Positions 26,758 to 34,336 of a stretch of 64,000 nucleotides of DNA are shown piece after piece. This DNA comes from Streptomyces hygroscopicus (GTDB lineage: Bacteria > Actinomycetota > Actinomycetes > Streptomycetales > Streptomycetaceae): the NCBI RefSeq assembly GCF_026168105.1, contig NZ_LBMW01000015.1:62001-126000 (forward strand). The letters are read 5' to 3'. The position numbers and the translations under genes were made by a program. Numbering within the stretch: the stretch's first letter is position 1; each line of letters begins with the position of its first letter. The notes under the pieces are model-generated. The model ran no database searches. It saw only the letters and a list, made by a program, of their open reading frames with translations, and was not told the origin of the DNA.

Positions 26758-27591
26758 TTATTCCTGCCTGCCCTCCATGGCCAGGAGTTCCTCGTTCGGG
26801 ATGGCGCCGCCGAAGCGGCGGTCGCGAGAGGCGAACTCCACGCAGGCACGCCACAGGTCACGGCGGTCGAAGTCGGGCCACAGTACGTCCTGGAAGACCA
26901 TCTCGGCGTAAGCGCTCTGCCAGATCAGGTAGTTGGAGGTGCGCTGCTCGCCGCTCGGCCGCAGGAACATGTCCACGTCCGGCATGTCCGGGTAGTAGAG
27001 GTACTTCGCGAGGGTCTTCTCCGTGACCTTCGACGGGTCGAGCCGACCCGCCTTCACGTCCTCCGCCAGGGCCTGCGCCGCGTCCGCGATCTCGGCGCGG
27101 CCGCCGTAGTTCATGCAGAAGTACAGCGTCAGCAAATCGTTGCCCTTTGTCTGCTCCTGGGCGATCTGGAGTTCCTTGGCCACCGACTTCCACAGCTTGG
27201 GCATACGGCCCACCCAGCGCACCCGGATCCCCAGTTCGTCGAGCTGGTCGCGGGTCTTGCGGATGAAGTCACGGTTGAAGTTCATCAGGAAGCGCACCTC
27301 GTCCGGCGAGCGCTTCCAGTTCTCGGTGGAGAAGGCGTAGAGGGAGATGGTGTGGACGCCCATCTCGATCGCGCCCTGCAGTACGTCCAGCACACGCTCG
27401 GCGCCGACCTTGTGCCCCTCGGTGCGCGGCAGCCCGCGCTCCTTGGCCCACCGGCCGTTCCCGTCCATGACGATCGCGACGTGGCCGGGAATCAGCTCGC
27501 CGGGGAGCTTGGGCGGGCGGGCCCCGGACGGGTGCGGCTCCGGCGTCCTGTACTCGCGGCGCTGGCGCCCCAGGATCCCGCGTACGACCAT
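26758..27591 (-). CDS. uppS: Isoprenyl transferase (undecaprenyl diphosphate synthase family)
   Basis: 277 residues. A cis-prenyltransferase that builds long-chain polyprenyl diphosphate for wall glycan carriers. HVAIVMDGNGRWAKERGLPRTEGHKVG carries the catalytic Asp (D43) and phosphate-binding residues. LYAFSTENWKRSPDEVRFLMNF, NYGGRAEI and DLFLRPSGEQRTSNYLIWQSAYAE-like motifs are all present (VDMFLRPSGEQRTS here). ATG 27591 is preferred to upstream in-frame codons that lie within recO. It follows recO by 32 bp, the common actinobacterial recO-uppS pair. Confidence 0.95.
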   Translation of the reverse strand: MVVRGILGRQRREYRTPEPHPSGARPPKLPGELIPGHVAIVMDGNGRWAKERGLPRTEGHKVGAERVLDVLQGAIEMGVHTISLYAFSTENWKRSPDEVRFLMNFNRDFIRKTRDQLDELGIRVRWVGRMPKLWKSVAKELQIAQEQTKGNDLLTLYFCMNYGGRAEIADAAQALAEDVKAGRLDPSKVTEKTLAKYLYYPDMPDVDMFLRPSGEQRTSNYLIWQSAYAEMVFQDVLWPDFDRRDLWRACVEFASRDRRFGGAIPNEELLAMEGRQE

Positions 27592-27623
27592 GTGCTTCTC
27601 ATCTCCCTCGAGCTGCTGTCGCT

Positions 27624-28370
27624 CTACTGTTCCACGTATCGGAGCGAGCGCAGTCCGCGCTCCAGGTGCCAGTGCAGATACGCCGACACCAGCCCGCTGC
27701 CCTCCCGGACGTACCTGGGCTCGCATGCGTCCGCGGTCTCCCAGTCTCCCGTCAACAGCGCGCCGAGCAGTTCGAGGGCCCCCGGCGAGGGTACGACGCT
27801 GCCGGGCACCCGGCAGTCGGCGCAGACGGCTCCGCCGGACGCCACCGAGAAGAACCGGTTCGGACCGGGCATGCCGCACTTCGCACAGGCGCTGAAGCTG
27901 GGCGCGTAGCCGTTGACGGCAAGGGAACGCAGCAGGAACGCGTCCAGCACGAGGTGCGGCGCGTGCTCGCCCCGGGCCAGGGTGCGCAGCCCGCCGACGA
28001 GCAGCAGATACTGCTGGACCGCCGGCTCGCCCTCATGGTCGGTGAACCGCTCGGCGGTCTCCAGCATGGCCGTCCCGGCGGTGTAGCGCGCGTAATCGGT
28101 CACGATGCCGCCGCCGTACGGCGCTATGGTCTCGCTCTGCGTGCACAAGGGCAGCCCACGCCCCACCAGCTCGCTCCCGCGCGCGAAGAACTGCACGTCC
28201 ACATGGGAGAAGGGCTCCAGCCGGGCCCCGAACTTCGACTTGGTCCGCCGCACACCGCGGGCCACGGCGCGTACCCGTCCGTGACCGCGCGTGAGCAGCG
28301 TGATGATCCGGTCCGCCTCACCCAGCTTCTGGGTGCGCAGCACGATGCCGTCGTCGCGGAACAGACTCAT
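27624..28370 (-). CDS. recO: DNA repair protein RecO
   Basis: 248 residues. RecO loads RecA on SSB-coated DNA with RecR in the RecF pathway. The N-terminal OB fold (MSLFRDDGIVLRTQKLGEADRIITLLTRGHGRVRAVARGVRRTKSKFG region) is followed by a helical domain and a four-Cys zinc site (CAKCGMPG and CADCRVPG). It is followed closely by uppS and preceded by a DUF1266 gene with a 22-bp gap, all leftward. Confidence 0.95.
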   Translation of the reverse strand: MSLFRDDGIVLRTQKLGEADRIITLLTRGHGRVRAVARGVRRTKSKFGARLEPFSHVDVQFFARGSELVGRGLPLCTQSETIAPYGGGIVTDYARYTAGTAMLETAERFTDHEGEPAVQQYLLLVGGLRTLARGEHAPHLVLDAFLLRSLAVNGYAPSFSACAKCGMPGPNRFFSVASGGAVCADCRVPGSVVPSPGALELLGALLTGDWETADACEPRYVREGSGLVSAYLHWHLERGLRSLRYVEQ

Positions 28371-28392
28371 GGGCTCATTCTCGCGTACGGGG

Positions 28393-29016
28393 TCAGCGCG
28401 CGTGGTCGGGGTGGTGAATGGAGTCCCAGGGTGCCAGGTTCCAGGGACTGGCCCGGTTCGCCGGGTCGAGCAGGGAGCGCAGATGGGCGTCGGCCACGGC
28501 CTGCGGGGCAGGGAGGTCCGCGTCCGGGATTCCCCGCAGTCCGTCCCGCCAGACCTTGCGCCCCAGAAGGTAGTGATCGGCGTACTCCCGCCAGGAGGCG
28601 TACATGCCCGCGACCGTCGGCACTATGTTCTTCAGCGCGGTCCAGGCCTCGGCCTCGGTGATCATCCCGCAGCCGAAGCCTCGGCGGACGATGTCGACGT
28701 ACAGGGCGGCGTCCCAGGCCAGCGGCGAGACGCCGAGAACCTGGTGGGCCCGCACCCGGTAGCCGGTCCGCGCCAGCCCGTCGAGCCGGCCGACCAGCTT
28801 GTCACGTGAGACGATCTCCCACTGGTCGGCCAGCCACCGCCGGGCTCCCTCGTCGTCGATCCGCGTGAACGGGTACAGGGTGGTCCGTGAGGCGCTCCGG
28901 TCCCGGCTGACCGGCGCGCTCAGCGACACCATCCACAGCTGGTGCATCGTGAGCGGGACGGGATACCGGCGCTCGGCCCTCGGCCTGGTCCAATGCGTCA
29001 AGCTCCACAAGCCCAT
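28393..29016 (-). CDS. DUF1266-type protein
   Basis: 207 residues, no signal or membrane segment. The central part (ARRWLADQWEIVSRDKLVGRL, AWDAALYVDIVRRGFGCGMITEAEAWTAL, SWREYADHYLLGRKVW) matches the DUF1266 pattern of Trp/Tyr-rich helices seen in bacterial proteins of unknown function. It reads into recO across a 22-bp gap, so it is probably the promoter-proximal gene of the DUF1266-recO-uppS transcript. Confidence 0.8.
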   Translation of the reverse strand: MGLWSLTHWTRPRAERRYPVPLTMHQLWMVSLSAPVSRDRSASRTTLYPFTRIDDEGARRWLADQWEIVSRDKLVGRLDGLARTGYRVRAHQVLGVSPLAWDAALYVDIVRRGFGCGMITEAEAWTALKNIVPTVAGMYASWREYADHYLLGRKVWRDGLRGIPDADLPAPQAVADAHLRSLLDPANRASPWNLAPWDSIHHPDHAR

Positions 29017-29074
29017 GCGCCCGCACCCTACGTCATGCCCCGGGCACCCCTGTCAGGTGCGCGGATCCGCTGCT

Positions 29075-29290
29075 TCAAGGGACCTCTCCGCGGCTGCGCG
29101 CGTTGGCATACGCGGTCGCCGCCCGCAGCCGCTCCGCCTGGGTGGCCATGCGCACGGCCTCCGGCTCCACGTCCCACTCCTTGCCCCCGCCGTACGGTCT
29201 CAGCTGCACATAGGGGCCCTCGTGCCCCATCACCACGCCCACTCTTCCGGTGCGGATGTCCACGGCGTACGAGCCGATCGGCGGCTTCAT
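29075..29290 (-). CDS. Small conserved-looking beta-barrel-like protein
   Basis: 71 residues from ATG 29290, with GGAGG 4 nt upstream. The first half (IGSYAVDIRTGRVGVVMGHEGPYVQLRPYGGGKEWDVEP-like strands) resembles a small SH3-like or DUF-type barrel; the second half is an Ala/Arg helix. The start overlaps the stop of the gene before it (ATGA), so translation is coupled. Family not recognised. Confidence 0.6.
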   Translation of the reverse strand: MKPPIGSYAVDIRTGRVGVVMGHEGPYVQLRPYGGGKEWDVEPEAVRMATQAERLRAATAYANARSRGEVP

Positions 29291-29538
29291 CCCACCTCCG
29301 TGGCCCGCAGTGGGCGCAGTGCCACCACGAGCCGGGCGGCGAGGCCGACGCGGCAGCCGTCCCGTTCCACGGCGGTACAAGGGGCCTTACGCCAGAGGCT
29401 CGCCGTGTCGGGTCGGAGCGACGGCGGTGCGATCCCGGCGTTCATGAGCGCAGCCCGTAATTCCTTCACTGCTTCCTCCGCCTCTTCGACGCGGCGCGCC
29501 GAGTCTCGTCCCCCGAGTGATACGTGTACTGCAGCCAC
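29287..29538 (-). CDS. Small protein with coiled-coil-like helix; TTA codon
   Basis: 83 residues from GTG 29538, preceded by AGGGGGAG. Residues about 12-33 (SARRVEEAEEAVKELRAAL) form an amphipathic helix. The Leu in KELRA is encoded by TTA (29458-29460), so translation should need the bldA tRNA; the coupled downstream gene would share that dependence. Two cysteines sit in the C-terminal half (APCTAVERDGCRVG). Family not recognised. Its promoter region contains two palindromes. Confidence 0.6.
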   Translation of the reverse strand: MAAVHVSLGGRDSARRVEEAEEAVKELRAALMNAGIAPPSLRPDTASLWRKAPCTAVERDGCRVGLAARLVVALRPLRATEVG

Positions 29539-29564
29539 CGTGCTCCCCCTCCCTTCCGACTTTT

Positions 29565-29589
29565 ACGCTTTGCGTCACCATGGTGACGC
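29565..29589. promoter_or_regulatory. Palindromic regulatory site
   Basis: An 18-bp perfect palindrome GCGTCACCATGGTGACGC (29572-29589) is immediately preceded by ACGCTTTGCGT (29565-29575), itself a 4-3-4 dyad overlapping it. It lies 34 bp upstream of the GTG at 29538, in an AT-richer stretch. This is probably an operator for the small TTA-containing gene pair; the binding protein is unknown. Confidence 0.5.
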
Positions 29590-29654
29590 TCTGCATCTAC
29601 ACTCTGCTGGTGTCCGTGCTCTACAAGTGCGAGACATGAGAGGGGCGTTGAGCC

Positions 29655-29843
29655 ATGGCCAACGCATTCGGGGACGCTTTGTCCCGGCGCCGTCCCGCCC
29701 CGCGAATCCCAGTGCTTTCTAACGGCCGTCCGGGAGTGCTTTCTAACGGCTGTCCGGGACCGCCTCCTGGAGATCCGGGTCGAGTTCCGCGGAGCTCCGT
29801 TGTGCCGTGTCGCGGCGCAGGAGGGTCAGATGGGCCACGGTGA
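29655..29843 (+). pseudogene. Possible truncated gene start
   Basis: An ATG at 29655 with GAGGGG 9 nt upstream opens a 62-codon frame beginning MANAFGDALSRRR. It then reads through the 24-bp tandem duplication into the antisense of the MFS gene. The first ~20 codons look like a real N-terminus. The remainder does not, suggesting a gene truncated where the folE-NUDIX-MFS block joins. Confidence 0.25.
29711..29758. repeat. 24-bp tandem duplication at the 3' end of an MFS gene
   Basis: Two adjacent 24-bp copies (29711-29734 and 29735-29758) differ at one position (CCG versus CTG). The second contains the last codons and the TAG stop of the leftward MFS gene; the first repeats the same codons and stop just downstream. 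Confidence 0.9.
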
Positions 29844-31317
29844 GCGCCACCAGGACCCCGATGTTGAGCAGTGCCGCCACATGCATGCCGTCCGTGAACG
29901 CCGTCCGGGCGAGCGCGAGGAGTTCACCGCCGAGCCGTCCCGGCAGTCGGCCCGCGACCTCGGTGGCACCGCCGAGGGTCGCGCCCGCGGCCCCGGCCGG
30001 ATCGGATCCGATGCCCTTCGGGAGGGAACCGCCGTCGAGCTTCGCGCGGTACATGGCGGCAGCGATGGATCCGGCGACGGCCACGCCCAGCGCCTCGCCC
30101 AGATTGGCGCCGGTCTCCCCGATGCCCGAGGCGTTGCCTGCGCGTTCCGGCGGGGCACTGCTGATGATCACGTCGTTGGTGAGGGCGAGCGCCGCCTGGA
30201 CTCCGAAGGACATGACGGCGAAACCGATGACGGCGAGAGCCGGTCCGGACTTCGTATCGGTGTCGGCGAGCAGGACCAGTCCGGGTACGGCCAGCAGGAA
30301 GCCGCCCGCCATGATCCCCACCGGGTTCGTCCGGCCGGCCGCGAGGGGAGCCAGGAGCGCGCCCACCACGCCCGCCGCCACCGCGGGCAGCGTCCACAGC
30401 CCGGTCGCCAACGGAGACAGCCCCAGCACCAGCTGGAAGTACTGCAGAAGCAGGAACTGCGTCCCCGTCACCGCGAAGAGCCCCAGAGTCAGCCCGCCCA
30501 GTGACACCCCGAACGCCGGGCGGGCGAAGAGCCGGAGGTCGAGCATGGGATCGGTGAGCCTCAACTGCCTGCGTACGAAGACGGCACCGAGGCAGAGCCC
30601 AGCGGCAAGGCTCAGCAGCGGCAGCGTACCGGGGCCGTGCTGGGCGATCTCCTTGAAGCCGTAGACCACCGGCAGGACCGTCGCGATGGACAGCGCCACG
30701 CTGATCGGGTCCAGTCGGCCGGCCTCCGGGTCGCGGTACTCGGGCAGCAGCAGCGGACCGGCGATCAGCAGGACGACGCCCACCGGCACCCCGAGCAGAA
30801 ACACCGAGCCGTACCAGAAGTGCTCCAGGAACACCCCGCCGATCAGCGGACCGACCATGCCGCCGATGCTGAAGTTGGTCATCCACACCGCGACCGCCAG
30901 CCGCCGCTGGCCCGGGTCACGGAACATGTTGCTGATCAGCGAGAGGGTCGACGGCATCAACGTCGCCCCGGCGACGCCCAGCAACGCGCGCGCAGCGATG
31001 AGCATCCCCACCCCGGTCGAACAGGCGGCGAGCAACGAGGCCGCGGCGAAGGCGACGGCCCCGGTCAACAGGAGTCTGCGGCGCCCCACCCGGTCGCCGA
31101 GGGTTCCCATCGTGGCGAGAAATCCGGCGACCATGAAACCGTAGATGTCGACGATCCACAGCAGTTCGGTACCGCTCGGGTGCAGTCGCTCGCTGAGACG
31201 GGGCGCGGCCAGATGCAGCACGGTCATGTCGAGACCGATCAGCATGGTCGGCAGCGCGAGGACCGCCAGCCCGGTCCACTCCCGCCGCCCGGCCCGCACC
31301 GGAAGGTCAGCTCGCAC
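29743..31317 (-). CDS. MFS exporter, DHA2 (SmvA/QacA) type
   Basis: 524 residues and about 14 membrane helices. LIGLDMTVLHLAAPRLSERL is the QacA/SmvA helix 1 form, GDRVGRRRLLLTG is motif A, and GVAGATLMPSTLSLISNMF and MVGPLIGGVFLEHFWYGSVFLLGVPVG follow. This subgroup exports cationic biocides and some antibiotics. The start is GTG at 31317 with GAGGAAGG upstream. It lies 15 bp after the NUDIX gene and probably ends a folE-NUDIX-MFS operon. Whether it exports a pteridine product is open. Confidence 0.87.
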   Translation of the reverse strand: MRADLPVRAGRREWTGLAVLALPTMLIGLDMTVLHLAAPRLSERLHPSGTELLWIVDIYGFMVAGFLATMGTLGDRVGRRRLLLTGAVAFAAASLLAACSTGVGMLIAARALLGVAGATLMPSTLSLISNMFRDPGQRRLAVAVWMTNFSIGGMVGPLIGGVFLEHFWYGSVFLLGVPVGVVLLIAGPLLLPEYRDPEAGRLDPISVALSIATVLPVVYGFKEIAQHGPGTLPLLSLAAGLCLGAVFVRRQLRLTDPMLDLRLFARPAFGVSLGGLTLGLFAVTGTQFLLLQYFQLVLGLSPLATGLWTLPAVAAGVVGALLAPLAAGRTNPVGIMAGGFLLAVPGLVLLADTDTKSGPALAVIGFAVMSFGVQAALALTNDVIISSAPPERAGNASGIGETGANLGEALGVAVAGSIAAAMYRAKLDGGSLPKGIGSDPAGAAGATLGGATEVAGRLPGRLGGELLALARTAFTDGMHVAALLNIGVLVALTVAHLTLLRRDTAQRSSAELDPDLQEAVPDSR

Positions 31318-31332
31318 GAATGACCTTCCTCC

Positions 31333-31965
31333 TCAACGGTCCCCGAGGATCTCGAGCGTCACCGCGGCCCGGCATTCGTCGAGCAGGCGGCGTACCGCGT
31401 AGGTGACCGGATGTTCCAGCGCTTCGTCTGGCGTGAGCCACAACGCCGAGGTGCCTTCAGGACCGAGCTCCACCGCGAGGTCCTCGTCCACCGCGCCGGC
31501 CGTCCGGTAGACGTGCCACAGATGGGCGTCGGCACCACGGCGACAGCCGTCACCGGCCACCGGAATCCGGTCCACGTACTCGAGCCGCTCGCCGGCGATG
31601 CCGGTCTCCTCCAGGAGCTCGCGGACCGCCGTCCCGTCCGGATCTTCCCGGCACTCGACGTGCCCGGCGGGAATCGTCAGGCCGAAGGGGTACGCCGTAC
31701 GGTCGAAGAACAGGAGGCGGCCACGGACGTCCCGGACGAACACTCCCGCCGTCTCGTGCCAGTACCCGCCCTCGGCGTCCGTCCACCACCGGACCTCGGG
31801 GTCGAGCACCAGAGCACGGTCGGCGACATGACCGCAGGTGAGGCACACGCACTGCCGTCGCCCGCCCGTGGTGCGCCACGTGACCGACTCGCCGTGGCAC
31901 CGCAGACAGTACTGGTGCACGGCCCCGTCACACAGCGCGTGCGACGGAACGAAGTCGAGTTTCAT
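31333..31965 (-). CDS. NUDIX hydrolase with N-terminal zinc ribbon
   Basis: 210 residues. Residues about 10-50 have paired cysteines (C-x2-C twice: CLRC, CLTC) forming a zinc ribbon as in NudC-type enzymes. The NUDIX box GHVECREDPDGTAVRELLEETGI follows the GX5EX7REUXEEXGU rule without change. It hydrolyses a nucleoside diphosphate linked to X. Being between folE and an exporter gene, it could act on dihydroneopterin triphosphate or another GTP-derived product; NAD(H) or NDP-sugar substrates are equally allowed by sequence. The SQPWPFPxS NudC signature is not present. Confidence 0.85.
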   Translation of the reverse strand: MKLDFVPSHALCDGAVHQYCLRCHGESVTWRTTGGRRQCVCLTCGHVADRALVLDPEVRWWTDAEGGYWHETAGVFVRDVRGRLLFFDRTAYPFGLTIPAGHVECREDPDGTAVRELLEETGIAGERLEYVDRIPVAGDGCRRGADAHLWHVYRTAGAVDEDLAVELGPEGTSALWLTPDEALEHPVTYAVRRLLDECRAAVTLEILGDR

Positions 31966-32052
31966 GCCTCACTCCCGGTGAACGGCTTCGCTCGGCAGAC
32001 GGTCCGGATGTCTGCCGTGCGAAGCCGTGGGTTCGTGGGACCTGGTGGACCG

Positions 32053-32589
32053 TCAGTCGTCCAGGCCGAATCGGGAGAACAGCTCCTTGTCACCGGTCAC
32101 GTAGGAGGTGTCGGTGATCGCCGTCTGGTCGGAGGGGCCCCGGCTGCACATGCACATGTGCCGGCCGGTGGAGACCACCCGCGCCGCACGTGCGCCGCCC
32201 GAGGTCATGATCTCCTCGGCGATGTCCTTCACCAGGTGCTCCTGGATCTGGAACCTGCGGCTGAACGCCTGCACCAGACGGGGGAACTTGCCGAGGCCGA
32301 GGATCCGGTCACCGGGCACGTACGAGATCGCCACCTTCCCGTAGAAGGGCAGGAAGTGGTGCGCGCAGATCGAGTAGTAGTTGATGTCGTGCACGCGGAC
32401 CACACCGGCGTGCTCGCCCTCGACCTCGACCGTGGTCTTCAGGATCGTCGAAGTGTCGATCTCATAGCCGCTCAGCAGCTCGCGGTAGGCCCGGACGATG
32501 CGGGGTTCGCACTCCGGCTCCCGGTACCAGTCGAGCGCGCGTTTGTCGGTCGTGACGTTGTCTTCGAGCCACTCGGCGATGGTGCTCAT
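32053..32589 (-). CDS. folE: GTP cyclohydrolase I
   Basis: 178 residues. Converts GTP to 7,8-dihydroneopterin triphosphate. Zinc ligands C75 and H78 (SICAHHFLPF) and C146 (GRHMCM) are in place, and LGLGKFPRLVQAFSRRFQIQE is the conserved active-site helix. CSRGPSD replaces the more usual MRGV after the last zinc ligand. ATG 32589 follows AGGAGGTG at 5 nt, a very strong site. Streptomyces normally carries its housekeeping folE near ftsH-folB-folK, so this copy beside NUDIX and MFS genes is probably a second, pathway-specific one. Confidence 0.9.
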   Translation of the reverse strand: MSTIAEWLEDNVTTDKRALDWYREPECEPRIVRAYRELLSGYEIDTSTILKTTVEVEGEHAGVVRVHDINYYSICAHHFLPFYGKVAISYVPGDRILGLGKFPRLVQAFSRRFQIQEHLVKDIAEEIMTSGGARAARVVSTGRHMCMCSRGPSDQTAITDTSYVTGDKELFSRFGLDD

Positions 32590-33279
32590 CAAACACCTCC
32601 TGTTGGACGGAATTACGCCTATACCGCTGCTGTTTCAAGTCGGCCCGCGGCCGGTTCCGCAATAGCGGCGGCCTGAGGATGTCGAACACGACGTTCCGCC
32701 GGAAAACGGTCGCGAAAGTCGTCCCGGTCCTCGATATCTCCGTCCTCTTGCTCGAGCCGCCACCTGGCCGGGACTGCCGGTCCCCCGTACGTAGTCCCAC
32801 GGTTGCCCGTGCTGCTCACGGGTCTCCCCCGGGGGCTCCTCAAAAGCCCCAAGGGAGTGCGCACGTGCTGTGAACAGCAGCTTCGTGCTGACGGTGCAAT
32901 GCTGCCCACGGCCACTTCGCCACGCAACTCACCAAAGATGTCCGGGTGAACCGTCACCCTTTCGGGTCCGTCCCATTTCCGGCCGTTGCGACGTCACCAG
33001 AAAACTGGGAGAACCAAGAAGCCGGGAGAAAACGACGACGCAATACCTTCGGCCACGACAGGCTATTTCCGGAGTACGTGGCTTCGGACACCGGACCCGC
33101 CGCGCAGACCGTGATCAGGAGCTGGACGCGCTCCCGCGTATTCGGTTCCGGCCGGCAGGCGGGTGCGGCGCGTGCGTCATTTCGGCGCCCGGGCCCGCCG
33201 GGCTCGGGCGCCGGTGACGGCCGTCGTCGCGGTGGTCGCCGTGGACCGCCGCGACGGATGACGTGCCGCCGTGTGCGGG
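32590..33279. other. 690-bp gene-poor intergenic region
   Basis: No convincing gene. It carries the folE ribosome site and promoter, a 6-bp-stem hairpin at 32832-32850 (GGGGCT arms) and a 14-bp palindrome TGCTGTGAACAGCA at 32866-32879. The part near 33010-33100 is noticeably AT-richer. A 112-codon leftward frame (32619-32957) ends 29 bp before folE, but has poor composition and no ribosome site. This gap probably marks the border between the conserved cassette and the folE block. Confidence 0.5.
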
Positions 33280-34296
33280 TCAGCCGGACGCCGCGGTCGG
33301 TTCGGGCTGGTGGTCCGTCTCGGTGGCCTCCCAGAGCACGTTGAACCGGTTGACCCGTTCGCCGACGTGCTCCGGTGTCATCTTCAGCGTGGTCTTCGCG
33401 GGCACGACCCGTACGTCCGGCTCGGTCTCGTAGCACAGTTCGCCGTCGAAGATGATGAAGTCGTTGAGCGGTGTCACCTGGGCGCTCGGCTCCAGCAGCG
33501 ACTGGACGGCGATCCGCGCGTCGATGCCGAACGTCCGCTGCCTCTCGCAGAGTTTCCGCAGGCTCTCGGTGACGTCCTCCAGCTCGTCCACCAGGAACAG
33601 CCGCCGTACCTCCACCCCCCGCTTCTTGATCGCCTCTCCCTGCGCGGCGAGATAGCGTTTGGCCGGCTCGCTGGCCCAGAAGTCCCGGTCCACATCGGTG
33701 CTGGTGGCGTAGAGCGTCTTCTTGGTACAGGTGGTGAGGTCGATCAGCCACTCGTGGTTCTCGCCCGGGCAGTCCGCGCTGCCGTTGCTGAGGCTCTCCA
33801 TCAGTGAGGCCAGACGGGCGATCTCCTCCTGGGCGAAGGTCTTCACGATCTCCGAGCCCTGCTCACCGACCTGGGTGTACTTGCGGGCCAGCCGGGTCAC
33901 CCCGTCGGAGCGGAGCACCGAACGGTCCACCTGGCTGAACAGCTCGGTCGCGGCATTGATCTTGGCGAAGCTCTCGTCGACCGCCTCGCGCATCTCCATG
34001 TGGTGCGCGGTCAGACGGTCCTTCATGTCGCGCAGGCGCCTCTTCTGGTACTCCTCGACGGCCTCGAGCCGTTCGCCGAAGTCCACGAGATACTGCACGA
34101 TCAGCGTCGCGCTGCCGATGACGACGGACACGGTCCACTGCCACAGCTGGCTCGCGTCCGGCGTCAGGACGTTGGTGAGGACGAACGTCCCCGCCGCCAC
34201 CACCGCGGTGACGAGTGTCTTGCGGAACAGTTTCGACACGCGCTGCTCTGCGGGCTGCGGTGCCGCCCGTACCTCTCCTGTCGTTGCTCCGTTCAT
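33280..34296 (-). CDS. Membrane-anchored coiled-coil protein with C-terminal alpha/beta domain
   Basis: 338 residues; ATG 34296 has GGGGAGG at 5 nt. Two membrane helices (about 28-46 and 52-71) are followed by a long charged helix (about 75-125, LEAVEEYQKRRLRDMKDRLTAH) that should be cytoplasmic coiled coil. Residues about 155-325 look globular: YATSTDVDRDFW, KRGVEVRRLFLVDE, PLNDFIIFDGELCYET. The order recalls phospholipase-D-like domains of prokaryotic conflict proteins, but no HKD motif is present. It is the last gene of the leftward cassette, 40 bp after the SCO2521-like gene. It may be the membrane effector or anchor of the system; that is inference. Confidence 0.75.
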   Translation of the reverse strand: MNGATTGEVRAAPQPAEQRVSKLFRKTLVTAVVAAGTFVLTNVLTPDASQLWQWTVSVVIGSATLIVQYLVDFGERLEAVEEYQKRRLRDMKDRLTAHHMEMREAVDESFAKINAATELFSQVDRSVLRSDGVTRLARKYTQVGEQGSEIVKTFAQEEIARLASLMESLSNGSADCPGENHEWLIDLTTCTKKTLYATSTDVDRDFWASEPAKRYLAAQGEAIKKRGVEVRRLFLVDELEDVTESLRKLCERQRTFGIDARIAVQSLLEPSAQVTPLNDFIIFDGELCYETEPDVRVVPAKTTLKMTPEHVGERVNRFNVLWEATETDHQPEPTAASG

Positions 34297-34336
34297 GTCG
34301 GCCTCCCCCGTCGGGTGTATCGGTTCGTGCCGCCCT

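Noticed and set aside
29655..29843. RiPP precursor peptide with repeated core (VLSNG twice)
   Set aside because: The repeat in the peptide comes from the 24-bp DNA duplication spanning the MFS stop codon, and no modification enzyme is nearby.
32619..32957. Gene or leader upstream of folE
   Set aside because: 112-codon leftward frame without ribosome site and with poor composition; no pteridine or preQ1 riboswitch fold could be recognised in the folE leader either.
33280..34296. Active phospholipase D
   Set aside because: Only the general strand/helix layout resembles PLD-like domains; no HxKx4D motif is present.
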